Notes under the pieces: model-generated
The model's input: only the letters and a program-made list of their open reading frames with translations
What the model was told of the DNA's origin: nothing
Database searches by the model: none
Assembly: GCA_001600455.1 (NCBI GenBank)
Contig: BCKC01000007.1
Coordinates: 2,978,019 to 3,042,018 of the forward strand
DNA: 64,000 nucleotides
Direction of reading: 5' to 3'
From: Endocalyx cinctus
Taxonomy: Eukaryota > Ascomycota > Sordariomycetes > Amphisphaeriales > Apiosporaceae
Shown: positions 1-11,276 of the stretch, piece after piece
Numbering within the stretch: the first letter of the stretch is position 1
How the letters are laid out: the number at the start of each line of letters is the position of its first letter
Program-made: the position numbers and the translations under genes

Positions 1-784
1 TGGCGTTATGCCACTGGATTCGAAGCTGGTACTTGGGACCGATGCTGTCGCCCGTGGGATAACGGACATAACCGTTGGATAATGATGATGAGGAGGAGGG
101 GTAGTAGTCGGCATGAGCCGCTTGTGACGAGTTTGAGGAAGAAGATGTATCGGAATAGTTGCCGGACCGGAGGAAAGCCACGATGAAGATGAGAATAACG
201 AGTAACGAGACGCCGCGGAGAAGTCTTCCAGGGAGAGAAGAGTAAGGGCGATGCCGTAACGAAGACGATGATTCTAAGTCCGAGAGATTATTCACATCTG
301 AAAATCTTCCAAACACCGATCGAAGAGACCTATGCCTTGTTGGAAATTCTTCGCTGCGAGGGTCATTTGTATCCACGCGCTCCAGGCAGTCTGCGATGGC
401 TGGCTTAAGAAGGTTGACCACCAACAAATAAGATCTTTTAGACTCGCTTTCTATAAATGAAAGCATAAGTGGCTTTGGGTTTTCGTTGTTTGAAGACTCG
501 AGATGAAACTGCAAGGCCTCGGCAGCGTCTTCAAGATCCACGGCATCACATTTAGATATTCTAGAAACCCATACCAGCGCCGTCGTGGAGCTATTGTCGA
601 TACTCTCTATACGCAGAAGAGCAGTTCTTGTTTCTGTATTATTGGGGGAATCTACTGTATGTCTGAGAAAAGAGAACACGCTCTGCGATGCTCCGTATGG
701 CATCTGCGGCGTGCACCAGAGAATGGTGAGTATCGGCTTCTCGCCTTCAAAGGGGGAGTTTTCATGTCTCATCGTCATTTTCAT
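1..784 (-). CDS. Unknown single-pass membrane protein, C-terminus beyond the window
   Basis: An uninterrupted reading frame runs on the minus strand from ATG at 784 to the window edge, about 261 codons with no stop. The start begins MKMTMRHENS; two further in-frame ATGs lie within the first five codons, so the exact start is uncertain. About 190 soluble residues come first, then a hydrophobic segment (SLLVILIFIVAFL, around residue 200), then a Ser/Asn-rich stretch with possible N-glycosylation sites (NYS, NSS). This suggests a type II or tail-region membrane protein with a glycosylated far side. I do not recognise the family. No intron is needed in the visible part. Confidence 0.55.
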   Translation of the reverse strand, partial: MKMTMRHENSPFEGEKPILTILWCTPQMPYGASQSVFSFLRHTVDSPNNTETRTALLRIESIDNSSTTALVWVSRISKCDAVDLEDAAEALQFHLESSNNENPKPLMLSFIESESKRSYLLVVNLLKPAIADCLERVDTNDPRSEEFPTRHRSLRSVFGRFSDVNNLSDLESSSSLRHRPYSSLPGRLLRGVSLLVILIFIVAFLRSGNYSDTSSSSNSSQAAHADYYPSSSSSLSNGYVRYPTGDSIGPKYQLRIQWHNA

Positions 785-1549
785 TATCACTATAGAAGAA
801 GAACACACCCAAGGAGAATTTTCTTTGGTTTGAAGAAGTGCTGAGGACGAGGAGGAGACTTTGTGTGACTACTCGGAGTTTCACTAAGGGAAATTGTGAT
901 CCGCTGACAAGGGCCGAAAGGAGGTATTTGGTACGAGATACATTGAGAATCATGCGGATGGCTATAATTGGCTCTACAGACAATTAGAACGAGTATATCG
1001 TATTAATTTCTCCTTTATCTCGGCATTATCGGCTTATTAATGGTGTAGTATAATGTAGTAGCCAAGCAGAGCTGAATCAACCTTGACCATAGATCCTTCC
1101 GAAAATCCAGGAAATCATTTAAACACCCCAGTTATGCGGGCAGGTGGGCTGCATGGGAGAGCAAAAGATACGAGCAGGGGTCTGATCTTGAGAAATCTAG
1201 TGTAATAAGTTTAATCAAAGACTCCATAAAGATTTGCTTACCAAGTGGAGATCACAAAAACGGAAGGGAATACGGTGGACGTGGGTAATATTAACGTATT
1301 TTAGTATAGATTTGACCGTAATAGAGATAGACAACACATTCTTCGCATCATGCCATTTTATCATTTTTCTTTTTGGTTTATGCAAGTTCTTCCTAGTACC
1401 AATTCACAGTCAGTCAATCATTTCCATGTATATTTCCCCCATCTCATAGATCAAAAACATCAATTCGGGACTCATCCTACATTGGATAGTTGAACCAGTT
1501 CTACACGGCCCGCCCAACTCATGTTTCTTCCCCTTCGCACACTCTTGCG
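785..1549. other. Intergenic spacer, no gene seen
   Basis: Spacer between the edge gene and the small secreted-protein gene. Short open frames here (for example 1234-1449) have no recognisable domain, no sensible start context and AT-rich composition. Nothing supportable seen. Confidence 0.5.
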
Positions 1550-1861
1550 ATGAAGTCTGTTGCGATTCTCCTACTACTCACAGTTTGTGGCCATGTCCTG
1601 GCATCCCCTTATCCTTCAAAACGAGATGTAAGTGTAAGGCCGACATCTACATTTCACTGGGAAACGCGATTCACTGACCTGAATGTTTTCCTTCAGTTGA
1701 AGAAAGCCACTTTTCCGGTCGGGAACTGGGCTGATGAGCACAAATGGGAGACGGAAGATATTCCGGTAGAACATGATATATCAATAGCAAAGTGGTTTGA
1801 TCAAATCGATGTTCCGGAGCCTTGGGAGAAGGGGGAAATGATGGATCACGGTCACCACTGA
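1550..1861 (+). CDS. Small secreted protein with Kex2-like site
   Basis: ATG at 1550 opens a signal peptide (MKSVAILLLLTVCGHVLA) followed by SPYPSKR, a likely Kex2 dibasic site after a short pro-segment. The frame stays open without splicing, but 1628-1696 is a clean 69-nt intron: GTAAGT donor, CTGAC branch site, TTCAG acceptor. Spliced, the product is about 80 aa and acidic, ending in a His-rich tail (MMDHGHH). The longer in-frame start at 1490 would put the hydrophobic segment internally and is rejected. The family is unknown. Size, secretion and Kex2 site are those of small secreted or effector-like proteins; that role is inference. Confidence 0.6.
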   Translation: MKSVAILLLLTVCGHVLASPYPSKRDVSVRPTSTFHWETRFTDLNVFLQLKKATFPVGNWADEHKWETEDIPVEHDISIAKWFDQIDVPEPWEKGEMMDHGHH

Positions 1862-2261
1862 CGAATCACCATTCTATTCAATGAAAGTTTAATTCAAAAT
1901 AAAATATAATGAAACTGAATATTTTGAAAATCTGTGGCCACATTTGACGCCTAACCTCTTCTTCTACTTATTGGTGTCGCCCAAGATTTAAGCCTCTCTA
2001 TAAACTGGCAAGGTAGCCTCCTGTCTTTTTCTCGTTTTCTTTCTAGTCGTGTTAAGGGTCGGATATTCTATTTATGAGCGCTAGCCACAATACCATCGAT
2101 TATGTTATTGGTGCATGGGATGCAAACCTTGATAATTATATAAATACATAACAAAGGACAAAGCCTGGTATATGAGAGAAATAATTTATTCGGAAATATC
2201 TTAGTAGTAATAATCTGCCAGTAGATACCAAGCGCTGACTCAATGCTGTCTACTCATGGTT
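1862..2261. other. AT-rich spacer between convergent genes
   Basis: Lies between the stop codons of the small secreted-protein gene and the DOMON-cytochrome b561 gene. It must hold both 3' ends; no gene or repeat recognised. Confidence 0.5.
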
Positions 2262-3855
2262 TCACTCATCCTCTTGGAACGTCTGCATAAGATGTCCGCG
2301 CTCCTCTCCGGCCAACTGCTGTTTAGAAGGCGATTCTTCAAACTCTTGTTTTCTACGCATCAGTTCGGGCACGACAATTAAGAAAACGATTGCCTCGATG
2401 GCAGCTAGAATGCCCCATATCAGTTTCGCTGGTGCATGCTCCTTCGCAAATATAATTCCACTATTAAACGTTCACTGTTAGTTAATAGGCCTATTCCCGG
2501 TCATACCCGGAGCGCTTGTACTCACAATGCAGTATTCACAATGCCTAGGACAAGCAACAGTCGTCCATTCCATCGGTGGAGAAACGTAGGCACAGTTTTT
2601 CTTTGTAGCTTGACGAAATTTTTGTGGTGCCACCAACCGAGCCAGATTTGGGTACCGACTAGTACCATAAGAATGATACCGAAAAATGGATGGCCTTGTA
2701 AGAGTTGATCAAACTAGATATTCCATGTTAATCCCGGCGTACTCTAATAAAAAAAAAAGCATAACACTTGAATACTCACTCCGCCATTCCTCACAATGGG
2801 CCAGGCAATCAAACCCACGCCACCAAATGCGCTTAAAGTAGCCGTCACCTGGAGGGCAACGTGGGCCTTGAACGCCTTGGCGTAGCCGGTGCTGAATACG
2901 ACAGCCCCGGCCGGGAAAAACACCATGAATGCCAGCATAAGCAAAAGACCGTGGGCCCTCGCCGCGGTAAATCCAGGATCCGTGTCAGAGACTGAGTCGC
3001 CTGGGGCACCAAAGTCCGAAGTGCCAAACGAACCCTTACTTCTATCTAGTGCCGGTGCACCAGAAGCGTCCCCCGAAGCTGGCGCGCTTGAAGTCATGTC
3101 GGCCCAGAATAAACCTGTTTATTCCGTTAATGGAACTTGCGTTTCCGATTGGATCGTATGAGTGATAAAGAATTAAAAAAAAACCAAGTACTTACTGTAA
3201 TGATCGTGCTGCTGAATGCGAGCATCTACGGTGGCAACATCAAATTTCTGTTTTAACCCGCGCGCCCAAATCAAAGGATGACTTTTCTCGTTGGGATTAA
3301 ATGTGGCCCATTGGTCGCATGAGTAGCAGACCATGGAATACTCCTGCCAAGTATCGGTTTGGGAGTTGATCGATAAGATTTCAGCGACCGGTGTCTTGTC
3401 GGCAGCAAGTTGAGGTTGGAAGTGGCCGCTAGTTGATGAGGTCAGTTATTTAACTCTTCGGCAAAGTCAAACAACTCCGTTGTGAGAAATTTATGACTTA
3501 CGTTGTGGTGCGCACACTAACAACGACATCTGTGAACAGCACGAGTTAGAAGCATACTATCCAATATAAAAGCGACGACTCGCTTACCTTTTTGTTTGTC
3601 GGCAAACATGAGAAACATTAGGGAGCCAGCCATCTGTTCACCGATTCCCATGGCGAACCATCCAGTGGTAGAGGTTCCTTCAAACCCCAATGTCATGTAC
3701 AAATCTGTTCCGCTGCTAGTGTCATTTTTCGCAGTCACTATTCCGACGCACATGTTCACAAGCTCATCCTTGTGGCAGTACTGTATTGCAGCATTTGCCG
3801 AAGTACAGAAAAGGGCCAGCCAGAGAAGGCGGAGAACAGAGTGGAAGGAAGCCAT
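2262..3855 (-). CDS. Secreted DOMON domain plus cytochrome b561 membrane protein
   Basis: Six exons: 3855-3588, 3529-3502, 3428-3196, 3114-2780, 2713-2526 and 2460-2262. They join in phase to about 416 aa, all with GT-AG introns. The N-terminus is a signal peptide (MASFHSVLRLLWLALFCTSANA). A DOMON-type domain follows (TGWFAMGIGEQMAGSLMFL, residues about 20-170), then a Ser/Pro/Ala-rich linker, then a multi-helix cytochrome b561 domain. Histidines at RAHG, KAHV, QGHP and LHRW are at the usual spacing for two b hemes. Known members pass electrons across the plasma membrane or reduce extracellular metals and oxidases; the substrate here cannot be read. C-terminus is cytosolic and charged (FQEDE). 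The 28-nt second exon is notably small. Confidence 0.85.
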
Positions 3856-5229
3856 GTCACCGTCGGGTCCTTACTCTAAAGGAATCTAGAAGATAGGCAA
3901 ACTCAGTAATACAATGAACCCTTGATACCTGAATGTGTCTTGGAAAAAAAAAAGGTGGAAATTACAATAAATGAAGAGCTGCTGCACGTCGAGCTCGAAG
4001 TTATTCCTGGGGGTGATGGGCTTCAAGAATTAGCTAACTTAATCCAAATACGGTCAGCAACCGTAAATTACGGTTGGAGGCACTAACTTAGTAATAAGTC
4101 ATCTTTAAGTTTACCGTTATCCTTCCCTTCTCGAGATAAAAATAGAAAACAAGGATGATTCCCACCCACGTAGTGTATATTAGCATAGAAAGGTACTGTG
4201 GCTATAGGGTTAAGCGGTGAGGATTTCTCTCGTGTTGAGAAAGACAAGGGAAATGAACAGGCATGTTTTGCTGATGTAAACTACTAGTTGGATTACGAAA
4301 TAGCCTACAAGGTTTTGGGATGAAAGATAGGGTATAGTGGAGGTATCTGAGATAGGGTATCCGAGCTAGTGTAACTAGGCAGTCCTTGGCGAGATAGGGC
4401 AGTGGGGTGACGATTAGGCTATTGTGGAATATGCCGAGTTAACTGGGGTGGTAGGGTGGCTCACCCCTGACGATACACTAGGAATAGAGGAGTAAGCTCC
4501 GGAAGAGTGGGACTCGTCTAACCACGTAATCCTGATCGCTTACCAGCGCTGCGTTTTGATAGCATCCACGTGATAGCCCGGACAACAAATCAGTAATCGG
4601 GGAAATTCTGATTATATGCACCGTGAAAACACTAGAGATTTTGAATAGGATTCATTACAAATGCAACGGGAAGTCCGGGATGAACCGTTCGTAGACCTGG
4701 GCCAACCAGAAAACCTGTGCCACATAAGCACACAGAGTAAGAAATTCTAGACCACTACGATACATGAATCCCGATAGTACTAGATAACAAGCTGTAAACT
4801 TCCGGTGTACAGAAGGGCGGGATATTCTGGCATTAGAAATAGTGTTAACTCCGGGGGGGTTGAAAAGGGTGTGGTTAAACTATGAGCGTGACTACGTCTA
4901 GGGGAGCATAGTAGTGAGGGGAGTTTTTTTTTTTTTTTTTTTTTTTAAGGATTGAAGGTAAAATGCTCACTTGCGGAAGAATGAAACGAAAAAGATTGCA
5001 TAGCCATGGATTGTTTAGTTAACAAAGCCGGGAAATACATCCAAATGTACTAGTTATCCGGTAGCAATTCTAAGAGATTACAGATAGAAAATGACACACA
5101 AATAATCTAAGGACAAACTACGATGAAAAATGGTAACTGATGAAGAATCATCGCACTTAGCCAAGCCTAATAGAGAACATAACCATGTACTTGAAACCAC
5201 ACATTTAACGTTACATGAAATAAACCTTC
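3856..5229. other. Gene-free AT-rich spacer with G-rich degenerate sequence and poly-T
   Basis: No coding frame with family resemblance. Around 4300-4510 the + strand is rich in short GATAGGGTA/GGGGTGG-like words, which looks like decayed repeat sequence, but I cannot assign it to an element. A run of 23 T lies at 4924-4946. Confidence 0.4.
4924..4946. repeat. Poly-T homopolymer (23 nt)
   Basis: Uninterrupted run of 23 T in intergenic sequence; a slippage-prone tract without further support for function. Confidence 0.9.
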
Positions 5230-5949
5230 TCAAGCCTTTAAATCCCCCTCTTCAATCGGCTGTCTACACCATCCAAAGCCACCTCCAGAGGGTACTCGAG
5301 CGTAGATCTCGCCAACAGTGCTCCAATCCGTGGCCAGGAGCACGCTAGTACAGTGAGCGGTATGATGGTACTCTCCAGCCCAGATATTGGTCGCGATACG
5401 CCCCTCCATCGACTTATGCAGGCGTTTCCACCAGAGGATGCAATGGCCGGCATGGAACTCTTGCGTCGTCCAGATGTCCTTGCCGGCCATCTCGGACATC
5501 TCCTCGATCGTATCGATGTGCTGAGTGCCTTCCTTGTCGCGGAAGAAAGGCCAAGGGCGAACGCGCTGATCTGAGCGCAGCCAGTCTTCGAACTCCTTGG
5601 CCGTCGTCTGATCTTGACAAGCCGCCGGCCACCACGTCGCCGACAGGAGATCGTACGAGCATCCCAGAGCCCGTGCCTCGGCCGTCGTGTTTCCGCACTG
5701 AGACGAGTCCACAAATGGTCCTCGAGCCGCGGCAGAGGAGCCTGACGAGTGCTGCCCGGACGATAAGGGGGACCCGGTGGATGAGCCGACGCCTAGTCCC
5801 ACGACGAAGGTGAGAGTGGCCGCGAGACCGGCGAGTAGGACGGAGCGTAAGTGAGACTTGGGTCGGGGGCGGTAGTGATGGGACGAGTCGATGCTACTCG
5901 CGCCATCTTCACTACTGCGTAGCTTTTCGTAAGATGGAGGATTGTCCAT
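5230..5949 (-). CDS. Single-pass membrane protein with two HxxHC motifs (UstY-like oxidase candidate)
   Basis: Intronless, 239 aa. A cytosolic N-terminus is followed by one membrane segment (residues about 36-56) and a lumenal domain. That domain carries the signature CGNTTAEARALGCSYD (85-100), then W-P-x-x-C, then HAGHC (166-170) and HTAHC (196-200). Paired HxxHC motifs are the hallmark of UstYa-family (DUF3328) copper-dependent oxidases that crosslink fungal RiPP cores. This protein belongs to a divergent, widespread fungal family with the CG-EA-GC-FD signature; its chemistry is not established as far as I know. It is a paralogue of the protein at 11277-11960. It is divergently arranged from the repeat precursor, sharing the 5950-6855 spacer, which suggests co-regulation. 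Assignment to the cluster is inference. Confidence 0.75.
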   Translation of the reverse strand: MDNPPSYEKLRSSEDGASSIDSSHHYRPRPKSHLRSVLLAGLAATLTFVVGLGVGSSTGSPLSSGQHSSGSSAAARGPFVDSSQCGNTTAEARALGCSYDLLSATWWPAACQDQTTAKEFEDWLRSDQRVRPWPFFRDKEGTQHIDTIEEMSEMAGKDIWTTQEFHAGHCILWWKRLHKSMEGRIATNIWAGEYHHTAHCTSVLLATDWSTVGEIYARVPSGGGFGWCRQPIEEGDLKA

Positions 5950-6855
5950 GATTGAGAAGATGGTTGGGTGCTTTTTTTTTCACCAAGTAGAGTAGTGGTC
6001 AACTTAGAGATAGATTGAAAGAGAAAAGAGGTATGAAAAGAATTCAAAGAAGTAAAGCTTCAAATGAGAGAATCAGTCGAAAAAGAGAGAGAGGGAAGTA
6101 AGCCTCTGAAGCTCATCTAGACTTTTCGGCCTCAAGGTATCAAAAATGATGTGCTCGGGCCTAGAATGAGTCGTCAGCTTTCTTGAGCCGGGAGGTGGTA
6201 TTAACATGAAAAGAGACCCCCGAGGCACTTAATTATGTCCCAGGAAAAACTTTTCTTCACATGATACAATGGAATCTTTGTCATCTAGTTCTTTATTTAT
6301 TTATTCTACATTAATAATAGTATGCAAGGGTGTTGTCCCCTGCTAGGTTGTCGATTCGTGATGAAGAACTAGGATTCGAAAAAAAGGAGCGGTCATGCGG
6401 GGCCACCCTGATTCGTATCATGCCCGCGCAAATTCGACCTCCCAATAACTCTATATCAAACTCATTCATATTTTAGGTTACATTGACGATGCCAAGGAGT
6501 TATATTCGCAAAATATTCCCTCCACTATTAAGGAATCCTAGCATTCAGCTTCTTAGTAATAGTGTGCAACACCAAGAATGATTTTGTATTGCATTTGAAC
6601 ACGCCCTTTTTGTCAACGCTACCTAAACTCATAATTCGCTCCACATCGGCTTATTGTACTATCTAGTGGTTGAATGATGAAGCTCATATCTGCCATATAT
6701 AAGTTACAATACTTTCCCGCCGACAGACAGTTTTAGAAAATCTTGGAATTATCAAATCACAGAATTTCATACTCCTTTCACTAGCCTCGACAACGTCCTC
6801 GTTTACATAACTTCTTCTTAACTTACATCTCACGTTGCTAAACAAAAGAGTCAAA
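5950..6855. promoter_or_regulatory. Divergent promoter region between HxxHC gene and repeat precursor
   Basis: A 906-nt spacer between two divergently transcribed genes. A TATA-like CATATATAAG lies at about 6694-6703, roughly 155 nt upstream of the precursor start. A CT/GA-rich stretch lies just upstream of the 5949 start. No clear palindromic activator site was recognised by eye. Confidence 0.4.
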
Positions 6856-7235
6856 ATGAAGACCTCCGTCGTTCTGTCCTTCGCCTCCCTTATTGTGGCT
6901 GCCTTTGCTGCCCCGGCTCTCAGCCCTGGTGAGATTCTAAAATCACATTTCCTCCAATAATATATATTGACATCCCCGTAGCCGAACTCGAAGCACGTCA
7001 ATACCAGCTGGTCGTAACTGAACACGGAGCAGAGGAACCTGAACCAGAAGTGTCAAAGCGCCAGTATCAGCTAGTTGTCTCCCAGCATGGAGCAGAAGAG
7101 CCCGAGCCTGAGGTCTCCAAGAGACAGTACCAGCTCGTCGTTACTGAGCACGGAGCGGAGGAGCCCGAACCTGAGGTCTCGAAGCGCCAGTATCAGCTAG
7201 TTGTTTCTCAGCACGGAGAGGAGGAGGAGTCGTAG
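6856..7235 (+). CDS. Secreted repeat precursor peptide, dikaritin-like RiPP precursor candidate
   Basis: Exons 6856-6928 and 6982-7235 (53-nt intron, GTGAG to CGTAG) encode 108 aa. Residues 1-19 form a signal peptide ending in AFAA. After a short leader ending LEAR come three complete 21-residue repeats (31-51, 52-72, 73-93) and a shortened fourth (94-108). Each begins QYQLVV and each complete one ends SKR, a Kex2 site. The repeats alternate strictly: TEHG in 1 and 3, SQHG in 2 and 4, showing duplication of a two-repeat block. A glutamate/proline-rich spacer fills the rest of each unit. Kex2-cut repeats with a tyrosine near the core start are known from ustiloxin, phomopsin and asperipin precursors. 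Neighbouring HxxHC proteins support a post-translationally modified peptide. The true core and its modification cannot be read from sequence. Confidence 0.8.
6999..7235 (+). repeat. Four tandem 63-nt coding repeats (last one truncated)
   Basis: Units at 6999-7061, 7062-7124, 7125-7187 and 7188-7235 inside the precursor gene. Protein-level identity is higher than DNA-level identity: many synonymous differences separate the copies, as expected for selection on the peptide. Units 2 and 4 share more DNA sequence with each other than with 1 and 3. Confidence 0.9.
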
Positions 7236-8969
7236 GCTAAGGGCAAACAAGCATTTCACTGTGTACTGTAACTACTTTATTTGCACGACAATTCCAGAAT
7301 TCAGGAGGACTAGATTTTGTTGATTAGTTCAAAATTCACGACATTATTTTTCTCCCCACATCGATCCTTGGTGTTCTGTACTTTGTGTTTAAATTGATGC
7401 GCGTATGAAAATGAATTTTCTTCATCTCGTTGCTCAATGCAGTATGTATTTTGAAAGCTAGTTTATAAATCCCCATTGGATAAACTCTGTTAGTTCAAGG
7501 ACTACTTACTCAGAAAATTTGCTATCTCAGCATGACGATGATCTGGAAAGGGTTTAATTTAGAGTCACTTAATTGAAGACTACATGTATAACTAGTTCCT
7601 AGCTTTAAGAAATTTAAAAATTTAAATTTTTTTCATTGAGTCAAGACCCTTGACGGCAAAACTTCCTCTGCCTCATATGCTAGATGGTTTCATTTAGCCA
7701 GGGCTTGTTAAAATAAAATACCTTAAAAATATCGTATTTATTATGCCATTCCCGCCTTTACTATTTCTGGGGCTTAGGCTTTTTTGCGGGCCGGCAAGTA
7801 TACTTTCTACTTTAGTTATCACGTATTACAACCTATCGGCAATACCCTTTATGTTTACCGGTATCCGTAGATTACCGGTGGAGTATCGGTCTATGGAGGG
7901 GTTTCAGACTCCATTTCCTTGGCGCATAATATAATTTGATAATGATGAACAGAACAGAACACCCTGAGCTCCGGTCCCCTGTGTTATGGTTGCAGGCCAA
8001 AAAAATTGCCACTGACTATCTACTATATGTAATGTAAGTTGGATGTGTATGGTAAGCCTTAACTAGATAAGACAAATTTAGGTATAGTATCTACCAAGAC
8101 CTCAACAGTTTTACTCCATACAGTATTTATCTACTCCTATAATCCCTGTAGATGGATTGATGGGTCTCGGCCTTATCTTTGCTCATATAATTTTATGGGG
8201 TGGTTACACAAAAATATACATCAACGAGTGTACGTATAGCCTTTTTAGCATGGGTCCCTGAACGTAGGTAAGCATTTTATTAAGTTTAAATGTAGAGCTT
8301 AATACAAGTGTATAGCTGACCGGGGGCCGAGAAAGCTCCTATTCCGTCCTGGTCACATTTTCCGCGTTTGGTTGTAATTACCAACGCCCTAGCGTTTGTT
8401 GCCAAAAATAGAAACAACCCACTATTACAGACTCCTCCTCCATGGCGCCGGGAAGAGGACGACAAGGGATGATCTACACTACACTATTAACTCCGTCTGA
8501 CCAACGACACCAGATTGAGTTCCATCCACCAAGCTGACTGACCAAGCAAGGGACGCGTTCCACAATTATTGTGATAGCCTTTATAATCACCATCTCGCGG
8601 TTTTCCCCTTGTGGCTTCTAAATAATATCTTGGCTTCCCTTTCGTGCTAATTTCAAAAGTGCCGTCACTTGGCGGGCCGCTGACTAACTAACAGAATTCG
8701 TTATGGATGGCGTATCCAAAAAAAAAAAAAAAAAAATTAGAACAGCCTATACACAGTATAGGTTGCAATACATACTTCCTTGCCTAATGATTTTCCTTCG
8801 AGGTATAGCCTATCTGCCGTTCAACGCCCCGTTGGTGCTCTCGATCGCTTACCATTTTTTTTCTATCATTCACCGGATTCTGTTTGCCATCATTATTAAA
8901 CTTAGAGCATTCTGACTCCCTGGACACCACAGGCACGAACTGCATGCGAATTTCACCATATTGTTCACT
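7236..8969. other. AT-rich spacer within the putative RiPP locus
   Basis: No gene seen. The stretch is strongly AT-rich with TAG/TAT words and scattered stops in all frames. An A-homopolymer of about 18 nt sits near 8719-8736. The short frames at 7743-7934 and 8703-8915 have no recognisable domain and are not called. It separates the precursor from the UstYa-type gene. Confidence 0.45.
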
Positions 8970-10092
8970 ATGTCAGGATATCTCCCAGAAAAACCGCTCG
9001 CCGACGACTATGAAGACGACGGGTCCTCTGTCGAGATAGGTCTGCTAGAGGCAAAAGTTGGCGAAAAGTACGCCGACTCCTCTAGGTCTAGCCGAAGCAA
9101 GAAGTCGTGGCTCGTACCAGTCCTATTTCATGGCGGTCTCATTATCATCTACACATCACTGTTTTTCTTTGCCCTATGGAGCCTAAAGAAAGATTCTAAG
9201 TATCGGCGGCCAGATATCATTGATTGTAAGCTATATTAAGAAATATTACTGGTTTAAGTTACCGTTAGGCTTAACTAACTTGGCGTAGCATCCGCGACGT
9301 CGGCGATCGAGTACGGAACTCGTGCTTTCGACGAGATCGACGAATTGGACAATTACTTTGGGAAACCAACTCCTGAGTTGGACGCGAGATGGAAGGAGCT
9401 TCTTAAGAGTATATTCCCCCCTCCTTGCGTGTTTACACTTAGCAGGATTACGTGGTTTGCTAAACTACTTGCAGATCAATGGCTTCAGCTTCCCGAGTCC
9501 GATATGCGGAAATTAGGGCGAGTTGAAGAGGGAGTCAAACTGCCTGGAGGTGGTTATTTCGGAACTTTGTCTGTATTTCACGATCTTCATTGTCTGGTAA
9601 GAAAACTCCTCCCTACCAGCAAATGGGCAACTTTCGCACCCGTTATACATGGAATTCTAACTGGATTCAGCGCCGCATTCACCACGCATTTTACAGAGAT
9701 CACTATTTCCCTAATTTAACCGCCGACGAAATCGAGCTAGATATTCGCCATGCAGGTAAGACATTCTTTTCTCTAACTCATGCAATAAGATGAATTTTTC
9801 ACCCCTGATGACTAATGCGTCCCAATAAATAGGTCACTGTCTCGATAGTCTACGACAGTCTATTCAGTGCGCAGGGGATGTCTCACTGCTGACAATGCGA
9901 TGGGGAGTACACACCAAGGTACCACTTGGTAATTTTACAAGCCGTCACGAATGTGTCAACTGGGATCTTATTCAAGACTGGGCGCAGGATCACGTCTACG
10001 ATGTAATGGCGCCAGGTGTCCTGGTGCATCCAACACTAGGACCGTCATATCCCGACGGAGACCCGGGATTGGGGGTTGGGAGAGAGGACTAA
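8970..10092 (+). CDS. UstYa-like (DUF3328) membrane oxidase of the RiPP-type locus
   Basis: Five exons: 8970-9225, 9289-9408, 9475-9596, 9671-9755 and 9833-10092. They join in phase to 280 aa, the usual length of UstYa-family proteins. The start is ATG 8970 (MSGYLPEKP); the frame upstream only offers TTG. A charged cytosolic N-terminus is followed by a membrane helix (SWLVPVLFHGGLIIIYTSLF, about 47-70). The lumenal domain has GGGYFGTLSVFHDLHCL with HDLHC at 161-165, then RDHYFPN, then HAGHCLDSLRQSIQC with HAGHC at 193-197, all standard DUF3328 features. Known relatives (UstYa/UstYb in ustiloxin, homologues in phomopsin and asperipin) oxidatively cyclise Kex2-released peptides. It lies 1.7 kb downstream of the repeat precursor on the same strand, so a role in modifying that peptide is the simplest inference. 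Confidence 0.88.
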
Positions 10093-11276
10093 GATGTGAT
10101 ACATAGCTTACACTAGTTCGATCAATTTCCGTAGCATTTTCGGCGTTGTAGAGCAAGAATTCGCATGTATTAGTCATATTTTACTCTATATGTTTAATTT
10201 AACACAGTCAATTCAACTTCGGAACACCGGAAATAGTTCGCAATGAATGTATATTCGAGATTAGTCGGTGTCAGAGCAACTCGAGGGTTCAGATGGCGCA
10301 ATAAGACTCCCATTATTTGACATTGTGAGTCCTTGCATTGAGAACAGTGCCGTGATAAAATTCGAAATGGAGTCCACTAGTATCCTTGGACTGAAATCAA
10401 ATGATTCCGTTCTCACTCTTTGGGCAGGGCCTAGACCAACGACGAGTGCCATGTGATATATCACGCATTGAATAACACCTCCAACTGAATAACGATATGG
10501 CTAGCACATCCTCAAATTGATGCTAAGCAGGATCCTAAAGTCAAAGACCCTTGCATATAGTCCGCTAAGTAGGGCTACATCTTACTCATCCTATGAGGAT
10601 GACTCACCCTGCTCTTCGTCATAGATAAATGACCTTCCCTTCTTACGCCTTCCCCAGGATCCACCGTTAATAGTTAGATTAGTTTGTCTCTGGTTCCTCT
10701 TAAGCACGGAATGCGGATTTTCTAGTCTAGCGTACGGCAGGGGTTCTCAGCTCGCAGGGGTCGTGGGCCGACAAGCCGGCAGGCGGGGCCCCGTTATTTA
10801 GTTTCTTCATAAAAAGGAATATACCGTCTACGCTATATTCCCAGTAGGAAGATAACTTATCCGTTTCATATTTTCCACTTTTTTTTTTGCCATGCCATAT
10901 CCTCATGTGTTCACTCAGATCTGTACCGGGTATCTATCTACGGTTTGTTCTAAGAGGTTACCCTTGAAAATTGATATGAAAACGGAAAAATGACCGTAAT
11001 AAAGTTTTCTTTTCTGGGGTCCAAAAATGATTAACATGCATTGCTCAGCATGTCGTACGATCTCGACTTTACAGTCAAGTTCCTTTCGCTATCTTACTGC
11101 ATGACCATAGTTTTCCGTATCATTCAGGTCCTACCTAGGGAGACGTGAAAATTCATGGTATACGTTCAAAGCTCATTTTCTTTCATCTCCTGGTAGTAGC
11201 AATCTTCTGTACAATCATATCACACTCATACACTCCACAAATTTTAGTATTGATCATCAGTCACTACTGACCCATC
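10093..11276. other. Spacer between two HxxHC-protein genes
   Basis: No gene seen. A short GC-rich patch at about 10735-10795 stands out from AT-rich surroundings. The short frame at 10261-10464 shows no domain. The 11277 gene's promoter must lie in the last few hundred bases. Confidence 0.4.

Noticed and set aside
1234..1449. 71-codon open frame upstream of the small secreted-protein gene
   Set aside because: AT-rich codons, no domain, no plausible start context; looks like chance.
7743..7934. Hydrophobic short frame inside the putative RiPP locus that could be a membrane peptide
   Set aside because: Composition equals that of the AT-rich spacer and no family resemblance or leader is visible.
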